Of a DNA stretch of 28,656 nucleotides, positions 24,603 through 28,656 are shown piece after piece; positions within the stretch are counted from its first letter, which is position 1, and the number at the start of each line of letters is the position of its first letter. Under the pieces are notes generated by a model. The model saw only the letters and a program-made list of their open reading frames with translations, was not told where the DNA came from and searched no databases. The translations under genes were made by a program, and so were the position numbers. The stretch is from Hellea sp964576765 (lineage in GTDB: Bacteria; Pseudomonadota; Alphaproteobacteria; Caulobacterales; Maricaulaceae): positions 1-28,656 of the forward strand of contig CAZNWH010000019.1 of NCBI GenBank assembly GCA_964576765.1. The letters are read 5' to 3'.

Positions 24603-25481
24603 ATGATTGAAAAAGCCTACCATGATCGAGATGGCCAAATTTGGATAGACGGCGAATTTGTCGATTGGCGCGAGTCGAAGGTTCATGTCCTCACCCATTC
24701 TCTTCATTACGGCTCAGCCGTATTTGAGGGTAATAGAGCTTATGATGGCAAAGTCTTCCGGCTTGAGGACCATACGCAACGTCTTATCAATTCCGCAAAG
24801 CTAATGGGATACGAAATTCCCTATACGGCAGATCAAATAAACGCGGCCTGCATAGAAACTTTAGCAAAATCTGGTCTTGAAGATGCCTATATGCGCCCTT
24901 TTGCGTGGCGTGGTTCCGATATGATGGGAGTGGCCTCTAAAAACAATCGTATCCATCTTGGGATCGCGTGCTGGCACTGGGGGAGTTATTTTGAAGACAA
25001 AATGAAGGGTATACGGATGTGTATCGCAGATTGGAAACGTCCTGCCCCTGACACGATTCCTTGCAAATCAAAAGGTGCAGGGCTTTATATGATCTGTACC
25101 CTCTCCAAGGATGCTGCTCAGGCCAAAGGATATGATGATGCCCTCATGTTTGATTATAAAGGCCGAGTAGCTGAATGCACAGGAGCTCATATATTCTTCA
25201 TTCGAGGTCACGAACTTCACACACCGACAAATGATATTTTACTTGAAGGTATAACCCATGACACTCTTGTTAAATTAGCCGAAAAACGGGGATATAAAGT
25301 CTTTAAACGCGATATTTACCCTGCCGAAATGGATCATTTTGATGAATGCTTCGTCGTCGGAACCGCGGCGGAAGTCACACCTGTCCGTGAAATTCAAGGC
25401 ATAAAATATACGCCGGGTGAAGTCTGCCACGCCTTAGCATCAGATTATGATCAATTGGTTCGTGGTAAAATATCTATTTGA
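24603..25481 (+). CDS. ilvE: branched-chain amino acid aminotransferase
   Basis: A 292-residue class IV aminotransferase from the ATG at 24603; a longer frame from 24564 adds 13 basic residues and is unlikely. It has the start IWIDGEFVDW...HSLHYGSAVFEG usual in BCATs, the PLP lysine in KSKGAGLY (Lys157 by alignment with Lys159 of E. coli IlvE), and the phosphate/PLP-anchoring Glu191 in RVAECTGAHIFF. GTAAEVTPV gives the C-terminal substrate loop. The enzyme interconverts Leu, Ile and Val with their 2-oxoacids using glutamate. D-alanine aminotransferase or 4-amino-4-deoxychorismate lyase are less likely given the loop motifs. It is divergent from the two-component genes with 94 bases between, and overlaps convergent pgsA by eight bases. 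Confidence 0.92.
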   Translation: MIEKAYHDRDGQIWIDGEFVDWRESKVHVLTHSLHYGSAVFEGNRAYDGKVFRLEDHTQRLINSAKLMGYEIPYTADQINAACIETLAKSGLEDAYMRPFAWRGSDMMGVASKNNRIHLGIACWHWGSYFEDKMKGIRMCIADWKRPAPDTIPCKSKGAGLYMICTLSKDAAQAKGYDDALMFDYKGRVAECTGAHIFFIRGHELHTPTNDILLEGITHDTLVKLAEKRGYKVFKRDIYPAEMDHFDECFVVGTAAEVTPVREIQGIKYTPGEVCHALASDYDQLVRGKISI

Positions 25482-26100
25482 GCGCAGCTTTCAGATAGAG
25501 CGAACCTGTATAAACTGATAGAGCTGCGGCTAACCATAACAATACAAGCCCAATGGCTTTTGATGTTGATGCAATCGTTTGAACCGCCGTATCTATTGGT
25601 AAATAAGCCTTACCGATAATCCAAAAAATGAGCGCAGCAATTGCCAGCATCTCACAGGCAGTTTTCCATTTCGCAAGGTTCGTCGGAGGCATAACTTTAC
25701 CTTCAAGGGCTGCATGTTCGCGCACACCAGACACCAATATATCTCGACCAATTATCAGTAATGCAGGTACAAGAAAAACCCATTGCCCGTTTGAAATAAT
25801 AGCGAAGGCAATCAAACATCCCGCGACTAAAAGCTTATCCGCAATGGGGTCGATCATACGCCCAAACCCTGTGACAAGATTCCATTTACGCGCGAAATAA
25901 CCATCCAAAAAATCCGTCAGACATGCCAGAACAAAAAGTCCGCCTAAAACCCAAGCTTTGGATAATATCCCGCCCCATCCATTGACGATGGATAAAACCC
26001 CCCAAATGATGAGCGGTATTGATAAAATCCGGGAAATTGTCAGGGCATTGGGCAGCCAGTAAAGTGAGTGTTTATGGGATTGCACCGCTGTATTAGACAT
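25474..26100 (-). CDS. pgsA: CDP-diacylglycerol-glycerol-3-phosphate 3-phosphatidyltransferase
   Basis: A 208-residue membrane enzyme of the CDP-alcohol phosphotransferase family, with about five hydrophobic segments. The N-terminal WLPNALTISRILSIPLI is typical of PgsA. The catalytic signature D-x2-D-G-x2-A-R-x8-G-x3-D-x3-D is complete: Asp63, Asp66, Gly67, Ala70, Arg71, Gly80, Asp84 and Asp88. PgsA makes phosphatidylglycerol phosphate, the committed step to phosphatidylglycerol and cardiolipin. Its ATG lies inside the end of a paralogous gene (eight-base overlap), and it is third in a uvrC - paralogue - pgsA unit. It also overlaps the convergent aminotransferase stop. Confidence 0.95.
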   Translation of the reverse strand: MSNTAVQSHKHSLYWLPNALTISRILSIPLIIWGVLSIVNGWGGILSKAWVLGGLFVLACLTDFLDGYFARKWNLVTGFGRMIDPIADKLLVAGCLIAFAIISNGQWVFLVPALLIIGRDILVSGVREHAALEGKVMPPTNLAKWKTACEMLAIAALIFWIIGKAYLPIDTAVQTIASTSKAIGLVLLWLAAALSVYTGSLYLKAALK

Positions 26101-26764
26101 CGTTAGCCACGACCTTCGCCGTCAATAATTTATAGCCAGTAATGATAGAAACAATAGCAGCGAACCATAATATCCCTTCACCAATCAACCAAACATAGGG
26201 CGACGTAGATCCATAAACCTCCATGGCTTTGTCTCCACCTGCAAGAAACCGATCAATCCATGTTGTCAACCATGGTGATGCCACTAATAAGCATGTGCCG
26301 AGCATGACTAATCCGTTCTTTAGATCGCCAAAACGTGTCTCAGGCCATCCCGTCTTGGTCATTTCATAGCCTTTGACGAGTCCTACCACAATTTCTCTTG
26401 CAATTATAACGCCCGCTGGAATTGCGAATGTCCATGCAAGAAGACCGTTTTTATGGGTCACATACAGCATAGCAGCCAGTGTCCCCAAAACAAGGAAGAT
26501 ATCGGCTATATCATCAAACCATCCGAATTTACGATGAGTTGCCATTTCTGTTCCGCCAAAATAGTCGTCAAAAAAATCAGTCAAGGCGGCTACAATAAAG
26601 AGTGTTGAAGCTAATACGGCCATATCTAAATTAGGCCACCCTTTTATGATAACCATCATAATGACCGGAGTAAGCACCAAACGGATGACTGTCAGGGCAT
26701 CGGCAAAAGCTCCACCTGTCGGCGTGCTGGATGTTTCACCGGTTTTATTCGTTGAAATAGTCAT
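26093..26764 (-). CDS. divergent CDP-alcohol phosphotransferase family paralogue
   Basis: A 223-residue protein with the same start (DALTVIRLVLTPVIM) and membrane layout as PgsA, but with an altered catalytic signature. Its line reads TDFFDDYFGGTEMATHRKFG then WFDDIAD. The first two aspartates remain, the conserved Gly is Asp, the Ala-Arg pair is Gly-Gly, and the spacing is x9-G-x2-D-x3-D instead of x8-G-x3-D-x3-D. The metal-binding aspartates could still be positioned, but residues that contact the CDP part are gone. It may be a lipid enzyme of different specificity, a partner subunit for PgsA, or inactive. It overlaps uvrC by 20 bases and pgsA by eight, so production is likely coupled to both. 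There are no frameshifts or stops. Confidence 0.85.
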   Translation of the reverse strand: MTISTNKTGETSSTPTGGAFADALTVIRLVLTPVIMMVIIKGWPNLDMAVLASTLFIVAALTDFFDDYFGGTEMATHRKFGWFDDIADIFLVLGTLAAMLYVTHKNGLLAWTFAIPAGVIIAREIVVGLVKGYEMTKTGWPETRFGDLKNGLVMLGTCLLVASPWLTTWIDRFLAGGDKAMEVYGSTSPYVWLIGEGILWFAAIVSIITGYKLLTAKVVANDV

Positions 26765-28607
26765 AAATGCATTTTGCCAGCTTTTGACTGACCCCCTCTA
26801 CTCTTGCCAAATCTTCCTGACTCGCCGTTTTTACTGCTTTGCCAGAGCCAAAATATGCGAGCAAGGCTTTCTTCCGGCTCGCGCCCACGCCTTGAATACC
26901 ATCTAATGGGCTTGCTTTCATCTGTTTTTTACGTTTTGCGCGGTGTGTACCTATAGCAAACCGATGGGCTTCATCCCTCAAGCGTTGCAAATAATAAAGC
27001 GCGGGAGTTTTAGGGGGTAATGTGAACGAAGTTCGGCCCGGCATAAAAAACGTCTCTCTTCCTGCATTGCGATCCGGCCCCTTGGCAATGGCCACCAATG
27101 TTGTCCGGTCAAGCACACCGAGTTCCTCCAGAACGTCTACAACCGATGATAATTGTCCTTTGCCTCCATCGATCAGTACAATATCAGGCCATTCTAGGCT
27201 ATCATCCTTCATGAGGCGGGTAAAGCGCCGCCGAAAGACCTCGCGCATCATGGCATAATCATCGCCCGGTTCTGTCTCAACATCCTTGATATTGAAGGTT
27301 CGATATTGCTTTTTTTGAAATCCGTCAGTCCCGGCCACAATAAACGCCCCGACAGCATTTGCCCCCTGTATATGGCTATTATCATAAACTTCGATACGCT
27401 GCGGCATCTCTTCAAGATCAAAAACTTCTTGAACTTGCCGTAAAAGACGTTCTTGTGACGCGGTCTCCGCCATCTTGCGCGCTAATGCTTCTTGGGCATT
27501 TTTAACAGCCCGATTTATCAGCATCTTTTTTTCACCTCGGACAGGCGTTAAAATCTTGATATTTTTATCTGCTCGTTCCGAAAGGCCTGATTCCAATATA
27601 TCACGATTAGGAACTGTCTCGCTGACGAATATTTCTTTGGGGATCGGCTTATTTAGATAAAATTGAGCCATAAAGGCATCGACGATCTGGGCAGGTGTTT
27701 CATCTTTGGAATGACGTGGAAAATGAGAACTATTGCCCCAATTCAAGCCTGAACGGAAAAAGAAAACTTGTACGCAGCTTTGCCCGCCTTCGGAATGAAT
27801 CCCTATGACATCACCATCTTTGAATGTCTCTGGATTAACACCGCCACTAACTGTACTGACCTGCGCCATAGCTTGCAGCCTATCGCGATATTCTGCAGCC
27901 TTTTCAAAGTTCAGATTAGCAGACTCTTCACTCATCTGGTTTTGCAATCGTTTTCGTAGTTTATCCGATTTACCCGTCAAAAAATCTTGCGCATCCCCAA
28001 TCAGCTTATCATATTCGTCAAGTGTGACCTCACCCGTACAAGGCGCCGAGCAGCGCTTGATTTGATGCAGCATACAGGGCCGGGTTCGCGACTCATAAAT
28101 ACTGTCGGAGCAATTTCGTAATCTAAAAGCGCGCTGCAAAGTATCAAGCGTACGGTTGACAGATTGAGCGCTGGCAAAAGGGCCATAATAATCACCCTTG
28201 ATATTTCGAGCTCCTCGATGTTTTGTTATTTGAGCTGCCGGATGCGTTTTACGCACTAGAATATAGGGGAAGCTTTTATCGTCCCTAAGCAGAATATTAT
28301 AGCGCGGTTTCAAACGTTTAATGAGGCTGGCTTCAAGTAACAGGGCTTCCGTTTCCGAACCGCAAATGACAAATTCCATATCGTGAGTCGCGCGGATCAT
28401 TCGCTGAATTCGGATCGTATGACGATCATATTTTGTATAGGCCGTCACCCGCTTACGAAGATTTTTCGCTTTCCCCACATAAAGGACAGTCTGATGTTCA
28501 TCAAACATCCGATACACTCCGGGTTTATGCGGTAAGCGCGAAACAAAATCAGCTATGAGCTGCGGGCCATAATTGGCTTTAACTGGTATAGACTCGGACG
28601 AAGACAT
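26745..28607 (-). CDS. uvrC: excinuclease ABC subunit C
   Basis: A 620-residue UvrC, of normal length. The GIY-YIG nuclease domain comes first (GVYRMF at 30-35, VLYVGKAKNLRKR at 41-53). Four cysteines at 166, 178, 186 and 190 keep the 12-8-4 spacing of the [4Fe-4S] ligands reported in E. coli UvrC. The UVR domain that binds UvrB is at about 223-247 (NLNFEKAAEYRDRL). The RNase H-like second nuclease has Asp409 (YDNSH), Asp480 (LIDGGKGQ) and His548, and two helix-hairpin-helix motifs end the protein (from about 568). UvrC makes the dual incision in nucleotide excision repair. AGGA lies shortly before the ATG. It leads a tight operon with the pgsA paralogue and pgsA, a common uvrC-pgsA link in proteobacteria. 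Confidence 0.97.
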   Translation of the reverse strand: MSSSESIPVKANYGPQLIADFVSRLPHKPGVYRMFDEHQTVLYVGKAKNLRKRVTAYTKYDRHTIRIQRMIRATHDMEFVICGSETEALLLEASLIKRLKPRYNILLRDDKSFPYILVRKTHPAAQITKHRGARNIKGDYYGPFASAQSVNRTLDTLQRAFRLRNCSDSIYESRTRPCMLHQIKRCSAPCTGEVTLDEYDKLIGDAQDFLTGKSDKLRKRLQNQMSEESANLNFEKAAEYRDRLQAMAQVSTVSGGVNPETFKDGDVIGIHSEGGQSCVQVFFFRSGLNWGNSSHFPRHSKDETPAQIVDAFMAQFYLNKPIPKEIFVSETVPNRDILESGLSERADKNIKILTPVRGEKKMLINRAVKNAQEALARKMAETASQERLLRQVQEVFDLEEMPQRIEVYDNSHIQGANAVGAFIVAGTDGFQKKQYRTFNIKDVETEPGDDYAMMREVFRRRFTRLMKDDSLEWPDIVLIDGGKGQLSSVVDVLEELGVLDRTTLVAIAKGPDRNAGRETFFMPGRTSFTLPPKTPALYYLQRLRDEAHRFAIGTHRAKRKKQMKASPLDGIQGVGASRKKALLAYFGSGKAVKTASQEDLARVEGVSQKLAKCIYDYFNE

Positions 28608-28656
28608 TTGTCCTATAGTTAGGCCTATTAAATCAAAACTGCAATCATATGGGAAC

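Overview
The window looks like chromosomal DNA of an aerobic, marine-type alphaproteobacterium, most likely of the Caulobacterales / Hyphomonadales / Maricaulales kind. The reasons are a Caulobacter-style TonB receptor with no siderophore genes beside it, a YbjN-domain gene next to proC, an OmpR-type regulator and kinase pair divergent from a branched-chain aminotransferase, and a TipN-like membrane/coiled-coil protein. By eye the base composition is moderate to slightly AT-rich. I see no rRNA, tRNA, CRISPR array, insertion sequence, integrase or phage gene. Coding density is high, and no gene-free stretch exceeds 300 bases.

Positions 1-5100 hold an orphan histidine phosphotransfer (Hpt) protein, a basic exported protein, a CPBP-type intramembrane protease, a small winged-helix-like protein and a 742-residue TipN-like protein. 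A strong bidirectional terminator closes that block. Positions 5100-12000 hold a 987-residue TonB-dependent receptor, an RluD-type pseudouridine synthase, and an acyl-CoA dehydrogenase/acyl-CoA ligase operon. Positions 12000-16250 hold a small lipoprotein, the tRNA hydroxylase TrhO, a DUF1624-type membrane acyltransferase, a glutathione transferase and an exported protein that appears to carry three YbaY-like domains.

Positions 16300-21020 hold a tightly coupled three-gene redox operon. It encodes a GltD-like flavoprotein with extra ferredoxin clusters, followed by the alpha and beta subunits of a 2-oxoacid:ferredoxin oxidoreductase. The window ends with ybjN-proC, a sensor kinase/response regulator pair divergent from a branched-chain aminotransferase, and a uvrC - divergent CDP-alcohol phosphotransferase paralogue - pgsA operon.

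Three observations stand out. First, the same inverted repeat (TGCAA-N4-TTGCATAT) lies upstream of both the TonB receptor and the acyl-CoA dehydrogenase operon, in each case inside the spacer of a promoter-like sequence, which suggests a small regulon for uptake and breakdown of a hydrophobic or acyl substrate. Second, the oxidoreductase operon looks like a pyridine-nucleotide-linked 2-oxoacid oxidoreductase. Third, the gene in front of pgsA is a paralogue whose signature motif has lost three normally conserved residues. Convergent gene pairs here nearly all abut or overlap at their stop codons, with only one recognisable terminator among them.
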